From Hermodice carunculata (taxonomy: Eukaryota; Annelida; Polychaeta; Eunicida; Amphinomidae), in NCBI GenBank assembly GCA_964020975.1, contig OZ026617.1, forward strand, positions 34,851,728 through 34,915,727: 64,000 bases of DNA, in the 5' to 3' direction. Below, piece by piece: positions 22,830-34,208 of this stretch. A program made the position numbers and the translations under genes. Below the pieces are notes generated by a model. The model saw nothing but the letters and a program-made list of their open reading frames with translations, was not told the DNA's origin and did not search any database. Numbering within the stretch: position 1 is the first letter of the stretch; each line of letters opens with the position of its first letter.

Positions 22830-23600
22830 TAGGTTGCCAAGCGATTACCTACAGTATGTGCCCTCTGAGTTGGCAAGGCGATTAAATATGTAGTCATAAG
22901 GCAAGGGGGCGTCAGTCTGTTTTCGTTTCAGGCTGTCAGTCATAGCTCCTGCTGAAAGGGGTACCTCCAGTGACAAAATGTAGTCTCACATACTGTCTTC
23001 AACACAAATTGATGAACCTAATCCAGTCCACATTGTTTGCCACAAAATGACTGCTTTTTGTCATTTTGAGTAAATGAATCTGGCCGTTTGGTGAGTTCCA
23101 CTTGCTCAATGTAATTTGGTCTTCTCCCTTTGTCCGATGACTCTGTCACAAAGTCTTTACATGCGTGACAACGGACAACTGCATACCTGTACGCACCTGC
23201 TACTTGGAGGCCGTTTCAAAAGAAATCAGGGAAGAATACCCAAGCACAAATGAACATAATGTGCTTGTAGCTTCAAGTTACAGTGATTGTGAAAGTACGA
23301 TATCACTGCTCATAACAAGCCCTCCTCAAATAAAGACATTTTGGAGAATGTGTTGATTGTTCATTCTGTAATACTACCTGTGCTAAATGAAAACTATTGA
23401 CAATATAGGCATCATGCTTCACAAAGATTGGAGTAGTCGAGCGAGTATGTGGGATTTTGTAATATGTAGTTATAAATGTGATTACTACATGCATGTGATC
23501 CGTCCAAGTAATGCACTACTTCCAGGCCTGTTTATTACCCGCGACTCGAACTACTTTCAACTTCACGCCCTTACAAATCCTGTGTGAATAGACATCAATA
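22830..23600. repeat. Old dispersed duplication, copy 1
   Basis: Words such as GAAAGGGGTACCTCCAGTGACA, AATCCAGTC, ATGACTGCTTT and CACCTGCTACTTGG recur in the same order at about 24310-24760. The 3' part (GTGATCCGTCC...CTTCCAGGCCTGTTTATT...CTCACGCCCTT...GTGAATAGAC) recurs at about 26010-26125. Identity is modest (my estimate about 70 percent). Copy 2 is split by roughly 1.1 kb that includes the TTG/TTC microsatellite. No coding potential seen. Confidence 0.6.
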
Positions 23601-24309
23601 TAATGTCGCAAAGAAACTCTATTGTCGATCTTTCATTTGGGTATCAGTAAAGAACACTTCATTCACGTGCGTGCACCCTATGTGTTTTAACACAAACACG
23701 CGCTCACACTAGCGTGTTTACCTTACAGGTGGACTTAGCCCTGGTACCACAACGCGCAACCCAGTATTTTCCCATATGGACTAACAAAAGTCCCTTTTTC
23801 GTCATCTTTGGAGTAAGATTGATGCACTAATTTGCACGGAGAGAATTGTACGCATTTCGTTTCCCAAGTTCTATGAAGAAAATGTTGAATACACTTCCTT
23901 CCGTTCCACAAATTCTAAGTCTATCGAAATCTATTTAAAAAGTACAGAGTTTATAAAACTTCCACTGAAATGCATAACGAATGAACAGCAGTACCAGGAG
24001 AGTGAATTTTTCATGTGAATATTTCAGACCACTTACAAGTAATAAATACATTTATGACTTCTTTTGTTGAAAGACTCTCCTCTCTAAAACGGAACATATG
24101 AAAGCACATATGTGTGGATAATCATCATCATCTGCAGCATCGTCGTCGTCGTTGTTGTCATCATCATCAGCAGCATCACCATTATTACTTGCCCGGCTCC
24201 AGACGGCTTTTACATAAGTAAACCTTTCCAACTGAAGAACCGAACGTATCAACAATATATTTCGCCCAGATAAGCGGACAATTGACATTAAGTTCTGTTC
24301 TTTTCACGC

Positions 24310-24871
24310 CGAGTTGCCAAGGTGAATGAAAATGCAATCACAAGGCAAATGTGCATCGGGTTTGTTTTGTTACGTTTCTGGCTGATGCTTATTACAATTA
24401 CTGAAAGGAGTACCTCCAACGACAAAATATAGTGCTACATCCTGTCTTCAATGAAGGTTAGTAAACTTGATCCAGTCTGCAGTATTTGTCACATGATGAC
24501 TGCTTTCTTACATTTTGAGAAAATTTATTGAGACATTTGGTGATTTTCAGTTTCTAAATGTAACTTGGTTTTTCAACTTTGTCTGGACAAGTCTATGACA
24601 AAGCCCTTGAATGCATGGTAAACAAGATATCTGTACACCCGTACACACCTGATACTTGGGAAGCTTTTTCAAAAAGCATAAGACACACTGTAATTTCAAG
24701 CATACATAAATATGACGTTAACATATAAACTTTATACGGCTGTGGTCGAAGGTAAATTGAATACATATTGGACTCGGTCAATGAAAATCATTTCATTAAT
24801 TTTCCTGCCCGAGAGTGTCTGTCATCTGTCCTGAGATTGTACACTTTGGCCAAAAAACGGACAGGGAAGTC

Positions 24872-24912
<41 letters not shown>

Positions 24913-26125
24913 CTTCTTCTTCTTCTTCTTCTTCTTCTTCTTCTTCTTCTTCTTCTTCTTCTTCTTCTTCTTCTTCTTCTTCTTCTTCTTCTTCTTCTTC
25001 TTCTTCCTCTTCTCACGGAAGAGGCCATCTGATGTCAAGCTTACAACTTATTTCAAATTTGAGCATGGCACGTTTTCTCAATGCTTGGCCGACCTGATTC
25101 CTGTTCGAAACGATGCGAGACATGAATACATGTTTGTCTTTCGTTATTCGTCATCACGATTCGGTCTATTGCCTCGATCATTAATCATCCCAACATCTTC
25201 TCTTATGATAATTTCAAACCAGACACTTAAGTACAACGCTCCATCCTGGCTCAACTAGCTTATCTTAAAACGGACCCAAACACCTTATTTTTTTGATAAA
25301 TGAATTAAGAGTGGACTTCAATGCGTTGAGAGCTCATGTTTTTCTCGTAAATTGACAAACAATCCATCTTGTTCTTGCAGATATATTTCTCAGACAATCG
25401 CTCACTGTTTACTGCAAAGTACGATGTCTACTGAACAAAGGCGGACTTTTTTGGTAAGGCTTAAAAAGTTGTTGAGCTCCTTTCATGTTGTCATAAATTT
25501 TAACACTCTTTCTTTAAATGGCATTGTCTCTGTCTATTGGGTAACGACAATTTTTTAAATGCAACCTTAATTTTCTCAGGAGGATCTAAAAGATGTTCTA
25601 AAATCTCTCAAAAATAATAATACAGTCAATTGTTTATTTGCACAACATATCTTGTTATCTGTTTCTGCTATTTCAATTGGTATCTGTCTTTTATATTTGT
25701 ACATCATGCTGCAATTACATTATCGTTGAGAAATGACTCACTCGTGGAGAACAATTAATATCAGGAAAACGGCTATTTTTCTCATCCTAAGAAAACAAAT
25801 TAAGTTTAGTATAACTGTCAAATGTGAAGCAGCATCTCATTGGTCATGTAACGTCCTTCAAGCAATAGAAATCTCGAAAATGTGTCAAATTCTTTATTCT
25901 GTAAGACTAGCTGTATTAATTTTTTTTCATTACAAGAAGAGATCCTGTGTATATTTTCTTTGAGAAACATCGCAATATTTCGCATGTCACTGTCGAATTG
26001 TGTATTGTGTAAGCATAAGAGTGCTGTGTGATTCGTCCCAGGCGAGCACAATTTCCAGGTCTCTTTATTAGAGACCTGACCCAGCTGCAAACTCACGCCC
26101 TTGTCAACTCAGAGTGAACAGACTG
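24310..26125. repeat. Old dispersed duplication, copy 2 (interrupted)
   Basis: Left part 24310-24760 matches 22900-23330 and right part about 25860-26125 matches about 23340-23600. The interval between holds the microsatellite at 24877 and unrelated sequence. Confidence 0.5.
24877..25012. repeat. (TTG)n(TTC)n microsatellite
   Basis: About 12 TTG units followed by about 33 TTC units. It produces long artefactual poly-residue frames on both strands. Confidence 0.95.
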
Positions 26126-26810
26126 TAAGTTATGTGTGTTTCGATTCTTCATGTTAAACTACAAAAGAGGTAAAAACCAGACAGTGGATGTGAAACACGT
26201 GCCATCATATATATATATATATCACAAACGTGTGACAACATTGCATCATTCAATTTGGACGAAGTCGGATAACATCCATAGTATCCGTGCGGAGAATTAG
26301 TTTTGCGCATTTTCGCAAGGTTTGGAACGCTGTCCTTCACGAGTCACAAAGTCAGGTGATATTGTAATACCAACGGTTTCATGCCTCCACCTGATGTCAT
26401 ACTTTTGGAGTTATACGTGTGATTAACGTGCACAGATACAACAACATCTACCACGCCCTAGGCAATGTAGCTCATCAAATTGGCAAAACTTCGGCAGTTG
26501 GCTTAAAAAGATTACTACCACACGATGAAGTCCGTCTGTATCACCAAAGACATAGAACGACTTGGCACGTGCTGTTGATGCCACCACGCACGACAAACCC
26601 CTTCCATTCCAAAAGTGGATTTCATTCAAGAAAAATGTGAACAGTATTTCACACTGTAACAAGGGCCGATGTTTTGAGTCCCTTCTTTTTATTGCATTGC
26701 AAGCTTGTAACGATTTATAAAGTTTTATGCCTTTAAAAAAAATCTGGGCTTGCAAAAAATCGTCACAACTGTCTAATCGAGCAAGAGACAAGACACCTCC
26801 CTCTTTTCTT
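26126..26810. other. Intronic DNA without recognised genes
   Basis: Contains a short (AT)n tract near 26205. No exon with matching phase-1 splice sites was found. Confidence 0.4.
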
Positions 26811-26962
<152 letters not shown>

Positions 26963-27249
26963 TCTTTTTATCATTATCCGGACCCAACATAAATGTTATC
27001 ATTACAATGCTCGGAGACAACAAACGGCCACGCACCATTTTCATGAACCACGATAATCAGAAAGTACTTTTGTTGAGTTTTCATACTGAAATCCTTGTTG
27101 CCTTTGCTAAGAACACTTCTCGAACAGGATTGACACATTTCTAGCGTCTTGGCTTGTTTTCTAAACCATTGATACAAGTAATTATGTCTGTGTGCCAACA
27201 CAGACATATTGTTTTTCTAGGAATTCTTTCTTTTTTTTCTTTCTTCTTT

Positions 27250-28140
27250 ACATTTCATTTGAAGAGTATTATACGTAGTAACTCCAAACTTGGCACAATT
27301 ATACTTCCATAGATAAAGTGTCACCTGTTTACAATTACAGGTCCTGCTTTTCAAAATTATGCAAATGAGGGCTAATTAAAGTTTTAAATCTTCAACATAT
27401 TATATATTATAGTAGATGTGGTTCCGAGTGTATAGCAGTTCGATCATGGCAAGGCACAGGTCATCTCAAGTGTCAAGGTCATGTCCAGGTCAAAGGTCAT
27501 GTCAAGGTCTAAGGTTAATTTTAGGCCAAAGTGTCATTTTTGAGGTCAAGGTTCACTTCAGGTAGTGGTCATCTAAAAGTCGAAGGCCACTTTCGATGGT
27601 GGCTTTCTTCTAGTCATAACTTAGTAAATTTTTATCCAATTTTGATCATGTTCGGATCAAAATGTAGCTATTGTAACACTGCACATTTGTGAAACTTACA
27701 TGTGACCTCTAAAGGTCAAAGGTCAAGGTCATTTGGACCTTTGAAAGTTTCATCCTGTCATAACTTGGCCAATTTCTATCCAATTCTAATCATGTTGGAC
27801 TAAAATTCTAGGTATTGCAACACTGCACATTTTTATGAAAACATGTAACCTCAAAAGGACAAAGGTCAAGGTCATTTCACCCTTTGAAAGTGTCATCTTG
27901 CCATAACTTGGTCAATTTTCATCTGATTTGGTTCATCTTGGGCTTAAATTGTTGGTATTGTACCACTCTGTAATTTACATGTGACCTGTGACGGTCAAAG
28001 GTCAAGGTCATTTGGACCTAGAAATTTGCATCCAGCCATAAGCTTAATGTAATGTGAAGTACCAAAGGATAAAAGTAGCACTTAATATTTACAACTTTTG
28101 ACGGCACACAGGCAGATTTGCTTCGAAGCAAATCTTCCTT
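27250..28140. repeat. Interspersed repeat with ~140 bp tandem units rich in AGGTCA
   Basis: Units of the form CAAAGGTCAAGGTCATTTGG ... CATAACTTGG ... CAATTTYTATCC ... ATCATGTT ... CACTGCACATTT recur about four times (near 27590, 27727, 27868 and 28003). The left end holds further AGGTCA words and the right end a 22-base perfect palindrome at 28114-28135 with core TTTGCTTCGAAGCAAA. The whole reads as a copy of an interspersed invertebrate repeat and has no coding frame. Confidence 0.65.
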
Positions 28141-28369
28141 TCTAGTTGTGCCACTGAATTCATGGCTCAGGCAGGGTCGCACTTAAAACCGTTAAATGTA
28201 TCAAGGTAACACGTGGACACAACAATGGCGGCAACAAAAAACAGGGAGCGTTTTCATTCTGTCGTTTCGAGACTCCTTAACGTGTGACAAGCATATAACA
28301 ATGTGCGATACAGTGGCAGACAGATTACTACGCCAATTCTGATTTATAATGGGTATACTTTGTACTTAC

Positions 28370-28522
28370 ACTTCAAACACCTTTTGACACTAAAGTCCCA
28401 GAATGTAGCTTTGGGACAGTGACACACGCCCAGTTTGCATTGGTTGTATAAACGCCTACAAATAAGTCCCAGGTTCGTATCACAGTCCAAATCACTGCGG
28501 CAGGCGTTGAAGTATGATCCCG
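28370..28522 (-). CDS. EB/EGF-like module exon, phase 1-1 (most 5' exon found)
   Basis: Acceptor TTTTATCTGAAACAG before 28522; donor GAAGT|GTAAGTAC after 28370. 153 bases, phase 1 at both ends. The peptide AGSYFNACRSDLDCDTNLG continues LICRRLYNQCKLGVCHCP and KATFWDFSVKRCLK. Its C-x5-C and C-x4-C-x-C (CKLGVCHC) with a final Cys match an EB-type module with one extra Cys pair. Entry in phase 1 shows that at least one coding exon lies further upstream. I could not identify the signal-peptide exon. Confidence 0.7.
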
Positions 28523-29780
28523 CTGTTTCAGATAAAACAAAACAAAACAAAAAATCAAACTGTGGGTTTGTTTCATGACAGCAAGGCCTTTATTTTTATC
28601 AATTATTATAATAAATGGTATGGACTATGTTTTCATTTTTACTGATAGTCTAGTTTTTATATCGGTTATCCGATTTATTCAAATTCTTCGCCTTTGAAGG
28701 ATATCAGATGTGGAAGTTATCTGACATGCAATATGTATTTTTTACGTGCTGATAAAGCAATTGATTTAATGATTTACTGTATATTTCATTATTTTGTAAC
28801 CTAAACTTAGATACCGTTTGAACAGCCCATCAGTAGCTGACCTTGATGTATTGAACTCAAAATGAGTCCCAGCCCGACCTGGGCTGAGAATTAACTACAG
28901 TTTTAACTAGCCTAAGCCTAGCTGAATATCAAGATTATAGTATAATGATATTAGTGAGCCGAATACCTAGCTTAGTGATCAATTTGGCTAAGCTATTCTC
29001 TAGGACATCCCAGCAAAGTTCGAGGTGAATATTTTCTACGGCTTTGGTGACTATTACATGAAAAAAACAAGTATAATATTATGTTCATATTAATTAATAT
29101 TACTCTCACCAGGCATTGCATCAATTAAAAGGGTTATTTAAAATCATGAAATTAAATCAAACTAGTGACCAACTTTGCTGGAGATTAAGTTAAGCTACAA
29201 GTACATTTCTGCTCAATTTGAGGACAATCGAGTTTCCAGCTTGGGATGAAAGGGGGATTTTTAAAAGGCAAAAAGCAAAAAAAAAAAAAAAAAGATCAGC
29301 ATAGAAGTATCCCTGCGCAATTTCAAAGCAATTGGGCGAGCGGTTTTTGAGATTTTAAAAATTTTGTCCAAAAAGGAACTTCAAATCACAGAAAATTTGA
29401 TCGTGACCTGCTGACCAAACGTTATAGACACTGAAGCAGGGTTGGCTCCATCAGGTTTTAGAATAATGTGCCCAACAGGTTTGGAGAAGAAGACGAAAAC
29501 GTAAATAAAACGGACGGCCAATGGACGACGCACCGTCATATAAGCTCAGCTGACTGATATGTTCTCCGGGTAAAATGTTTCCCCTGCATGGTATATACAT
29601 TATTAAAATTAGTGTACGTGTAGCGTATGAGTGAAACTTGCAATTGTACAAGCATAACACATTCTATCAAATCTGGAATTTGATGTATTTTTACATTCAG
29701 CCCAATTGTGTCATGAAGATGAAACTGCCACCATCATGGGCATGAAATTAAGGCGAGATATTCAGTTAATTGTCATTTAC
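28523..29780. other. Upstream intron of the cysteine-rich gene, no gene seen
   Basis: AT-rich with a poly-A run near 29279. Open frames here lack motifs or matching splice phase. Confidence 0.4.
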
Positions 29781-29829
29781 CCGTCAAAGCAAACAGCATT
29801 GATAGGAATGCCAATTGAAACAGGTGTAT
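29781..29829 (-). CDS. Possible additional upstream exon (weak)
   Basis: Strong acceptor TTCTCTGTTTTGTTTCAG before 29829 and donor GACGG|GTAAATG after 29781. It would enter in phase 1 and read TPVSIGIPINAVCFDG. The AVCFDG end resembles the ACVSG and VCIDG cores of the modules downstream. The 49-base length leaves phase 2, which does not match the phase-1 entry of the 28.5 kb exon, so a bridging exon would be needed. It may be chance. Confidence 0.22.
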
Positions 29830-29926
29830 CTGAAACAAAACAGAGAAAAACATATTTTAGACCAAAATCTGCAGAGTCCAACAATATGGATTGAAGCAAT
29901 ATACAGGGCCAAACAGACAGACAGAT

Positions 29927-29928
<2 letters not shown>

Positions 29929-29987
<59 letters not shown>

Positions 29988-30040
29988 AGAGAGAGACAGA
30001 CAGAGAGAGAGACAGACAGAGAGAGAGAGAGAGAGAAAGA
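29929..30040. repeat. (GA)n microsatellite with GACA interruptions
   Basis: Long GA tract followed by GAGACAGACA mixtures. It generates the Arg/Glu-rich frames seen here. Confidence 0.95.
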
Positions 30041-30559
30041 GACGCAATTGGAAGTTGAGGCTAAGGGGTTTTTTGTACCTTTTTACTGTTGTTGTTCTGT
30101 TTGTTTTTTTTCTTCTGTTTATATATAGTTGTAATGCAGTAAAATGTGGACTTCCAACGCTGAATATTGGATTGCATATCAACATGATGGGTATTTCTTG
30201 TGACATGTGATCAGCCTGTTTATTTCATGTGATGTATGATTAACGATTATTTGAAGTGTGACTGGGGTATACAATTTTCAGTGACCCGTGATTATGTTGA
30301 TATAACAGAGCTTCTACACATCTAATTGGTTAAAAGACGTACTGACCTATCTCTAATACAACAACTTGGCACCATTTGTGAGTAATAAAGATCGGTAGAT
30401 GAATAGATGTAGTAATAGTAAAATAAACTGAAAGCTAGATAGGTAGGTACATACATAGAGGTAAGGAAGCGAGAAGTAAGGATGGTGTTAAGGCAGAGAG
30501 ATGGGTAGATTGGCGGTGTTGCGATGCTGTGTAAAAATAAGACAGACTTGTTCTTCAAG

Positions 30560-33500
30560 GAAATCAAAACCCATCTGACCTCATTATTGTCAACGAAGTT
30601 TCTGATTCCAGTGGCAGTACAGTTCAGATTATTATATGTGCTTACATACCTTTCTATGATGGCAAACGTGATAGTACTGATAATTTTCTTAAAACCTTGG
30701 ATGTTATCCAATCTATTATTGATGTATATGGTATGTTAGCCCCCATCAAGTTATGTGGTGACTTTAATGCTGCCCTTCCTATGGGTGAGAAACTTAACAA
30801 AGTTTGGTACAAGCAGAAGGGTTATAACCAACACAGTAAAATTATATTTGACTTTTTGGTTGATAATGACCTTGTTGGACTTGATTTAATGTACAAACAG
30901 TGCGTCCCATATGCATATTTCTCACATGGTAACGGTCATTTTTCCTGGATTGACCATATATTCAGTTCTTCGCATGACGTATCTAGTATTGTCAAATGTA
31001 AAATAGTCCCTCTAGATGAGAATAATCTCAGTGACCACCTACCAGTTAATCTTGAAATGCATATCTCGGTGAGTAAATCTAACTTGTTCTCTGGAACACA
31101 GCGTAAACCCCATGGAATAATATCTGCTCCCCCTCCTAAATGGAATAAACCAGAGTCTGTTTCTCTGTACAACACTATCCTTGTTGAAAAACTTGAAGCT
31201 TTGCCATTACTGGATGTGTCATGTGTCAATGAACATTCTTCTGTGACCAAGATGACTGATGAATATGTAGAAAGGGTTAACAATGCTATGCACGAGGCCG
31301 CTGTAGAGTCTGGATGTGTGCCGCGTAGACGCTACCGCCCTAAGTCGTACTGGTGCCCTCAGCGGAGTGTTTTAAGGGACCGTAAAAGATTTTGGTGGCA
31401 CTTATGGGTTAAAAACGGCCGTCCTAATAAAGGTGCTGTTTATGAGGTTATGAAATATCTTAAAAAAGAGTTCCGAAGGTTGTCCAGACAACGCATACAG
31501 GGTCATATTGACCGTAGATACGAGGCCCTTAATATGTATTTCCGAGATCGTAAAACGAGTGCTTTTTGGAATGCCATTTAAATACATAAAAAGAAGAACC
31601 CATGCTCTTCTGTTCAACCCGAGCAGTTTATGGAGTTCTTTTCTCAAGTCGTGAATGATACTGAACATTACTCAAGCAAACAGCTTGACATCATCGCTAA
31701 GGTTGAATCTTTCTTCTCTCAAAATCAGGGAGTTTATGAACATGTCACTATCAGCCCTGACCAAGTCAATTCATTCATTCTTAAGTTGAAGAGTAATACT
31801 TCTCCAGGTTGTGACGGTACCTCTACTGAACACCTCACTAATGGTAATTCTGAAGTACTTTGTAAACATTTTTCTACCTTGTATTCTACAATTATGACTT
31901 GACACGTTATCCCTCGGGTACTACAGATGGGTATTGTGATCCCAGTTCTTAAGAAAAGTAGTCTAAATCCTAACAGCCCTAATAGTTATAGGCCCATTAC
32001 GCTTAGCTCTTTCCCTGCCAAGATTCTTGAAATGTTTCTGATACCAGAAGATAACTTTGCTGATAATCAATTTGCTTTCAGGAATGGGAGAGGTGCTAAT
32101 ATGGGCTGTGCCCTTCTTTATGACATTGTACAGTGTTTCAATCAAGGCAGCTCTCCAGTGTACGCATGTAGTCTTGATGCTACGAAATGTTTCGACAGTA
32201 TCTGGCATGCAGGTCTGTTTTATAAATTAATAGCTAAGTTGCCTACGTCACACTGGATATTTTTATATAGGTGGTACCAGAATCTGCATGCTGTCGTTAA
32301 ATGGAAGGGTAAATACAGTACTGAATTTAAATGTTCTCGTGGTACCAGGCAAGGGAGTATAGTTTCTCCCCACCGGTTTAATTATTTTATTAATGACCTA
32401 TTATTGGAATTACAAACTGCTGATGTAGGTTTACGGGTTGGTGGTGAACTTTATAACTCGTACGCGTATGCTGACGACATTACTGTATTTAGTTCCACCG
32501 TTACTGGTTTGCAAGTTCTTATTCATATTTGTGAACAATACGCCAAACTGTGGCGTTTTAAATTTAGCCCGGAAAAAACTAAATGCATTTTTTTTTGGCA
32601 AATGTCGTCTTATGCATGAACCTAAGTGGTTCCTTTGTGGTCATCCGTTGGAAACAGTCGACAGCCTAGTAAGCCTTGGGGTTTCCTTCTCTAGTGACGG
32701 GAAGGCTGCAAGTCATGTAGATAAAATAGTAGCATCTGCCCGCAGAGCTATGTATGGCCTAAGAAGTGTTGGTATGTCATACCCAGGTCTCACCTCGGAT
32801 GTCAAAGCACATCCTTGGAAAAGTATTGGCGCCCCATGTCTCCTTTATGGGCTGAACTCGATACATCTATCTAAATTTGAAATACAGAAACTGGAATCTG
32901 CTCAGGGTGGTACTATTAAGAAATCTCTTGAAATTGGAATACGATCTCATCATTCTAATTTAGTGTCTGCCCTAGATATTGCCCCTGTGAAAGATTTGGT
33001 TAAAAAAGAGACGATGTCACCACTGGCACGTGTGTTTAAAGTGGACTCTCCCTATAGAAAATTACGTTCCCATTTCTTAGCAAAATATATCACTGAAGGG
33101 GTCAGTGTTTCACATTCTCTGGTTGACAGAATTATTAATTATGGTGTTTCTCCTATTAATATAATATTTGGCAATCCTGTTCCTCAAGATGCCTGTTCAT
33201 CAACAGTGAGGAACTCGGATGGAGTAGTTGACTCATTGAGATTTTTGTTAATGGAGGAAAACTTTGTTAAACCCTGGTATACAGAACATTCTCTTGTACG
33301 CCTGATGACTCCAGCTTTCTAAACAGATTTGGGCCTCGTAAATTCATACTTATTTATTTATATTTTAACGTTTTATGTATGAGAAGTATAAGCTGTTTTT
33401 ACTTCGACTTTGGCTTGTGGTATCTGGCTCTGGCTCCCGGTGCTGTCCACTGCACGGTCTCTCCGTGCCGTGTCCACCTCTGGCCGCCAGAGCCAGCTGC

Positions 33501-33728
33501 AGTGGCTACAGGCACCAGAGACTAGCGCTCAGCATTCGTTAGTTATTTCTTTTTAGTTTGTGGATTCTTACCTGTACTGAATATTATTTGCTTCACTGTT
33601 TTATTCGGTTTCTTGTAAATTATATGTATAATTATATAATTTAATTGCATATGGGTTAATTATTTGTATTTATGCACTGTGAACTGATTTCTGTGTATTG
33701 TCATTTTCCCCGAACCTCGGGGGTTTTA
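30560..33728 (+). mobile_element. 5'-truncated APE-type LINE (non-LTR retrotransposon), decayed
   Basis: Carries the C-terminal half of an APE endonuclease, a full RT palm and a C-terminal domain, then a 400 base 3' UTR and a terminal TTA-type tail. The 3' UTR holds an 11-base stem (CTGGCTCTGGC 33424-33434 with GCCAGAGCCAG 33486-33496) enclosing a GCACGG/CCGTGC stem. Immediately before the tail is a CCCCGA-ACC-TCGGGG hairpin at 33708-33722. Such 3' hairpins often serve RT recognition. The left edge lacks the N-terminal endonuclease residues, so the copy is 5' truncated near 30560. The CR1/L2/Jockey/I group is likely; exact clade not determined. Confidence 0.85.
30562..33322 (+). pseudogene. 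LINE ORF2: endonuclease C-terminus, reverse transcriptase, C-terminal domain
   Basis: Endonuclease motifs: GDFNAA near 30757 and SDHLPVNLE near 31030. RT motifs in order: SNTSPGCDGTS (31792 on), NSYRPITLSS, QFAFRNGRG, catalytic SLDATKCFDSIW, TRQGSIVSPHRFNYFINDL, and YAYADD at 32461-32478. The region between KILEM and QFAFR looks shorter than usual. The C-terminal part runs from KPKWF-like to DSPYRKLRSHF and ends at 33322. The frame is interrupted by a TAA at 31579-31581 and a TGA at 31900-31902 (surrounding frame otherwise intact). It shifts by one at a nine-T run (32588-32596). No longer able to make its protein; moderately old. Confidence 0.88.
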
Positions 33729-33935
<207 letters not shown>

Positions 33936-34110
33936 GTACCAGAATAGCAGGTATATAGTAACGTAAATCCAAAAAGGGATGTGCTAGTTATGTTCATCCC
34001 TAAAATGTCGCGAAAAAGTAACACTTTGAACTATAACCCTTAGTTTTTATTGACCCCGTTGGAGCTGTTCACACTTACATACAAGTACAGATAGGCATGT
34101 ATAACATATA

Positions 34111-34112
<2 letters not shown>

Positions 34113-34182
<70 letters not shown>

Positions 34183-34208
34183 GTGTGTGTGTGTGTGTGT
34201 GTGTATAC
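34113..34208. repeat. (AT)n(GT)n microsatellite
   Basis: Pure TA, then GTATGTATGTGTGTGTG; a compound tract. Confidence 0.95.

Noticed and set aside
24768-25258. Poly-Ser, poly-Phe, poly-Lys and poly-Arg frames
   Set aside because: Frames of the TTG/TTC microsatellite with no conserved flanks.
29784-30210. Arg/Glu-rich and Ser/Leu-rich frames
   Set aside because: Products of the GA microsatellite on either strand.
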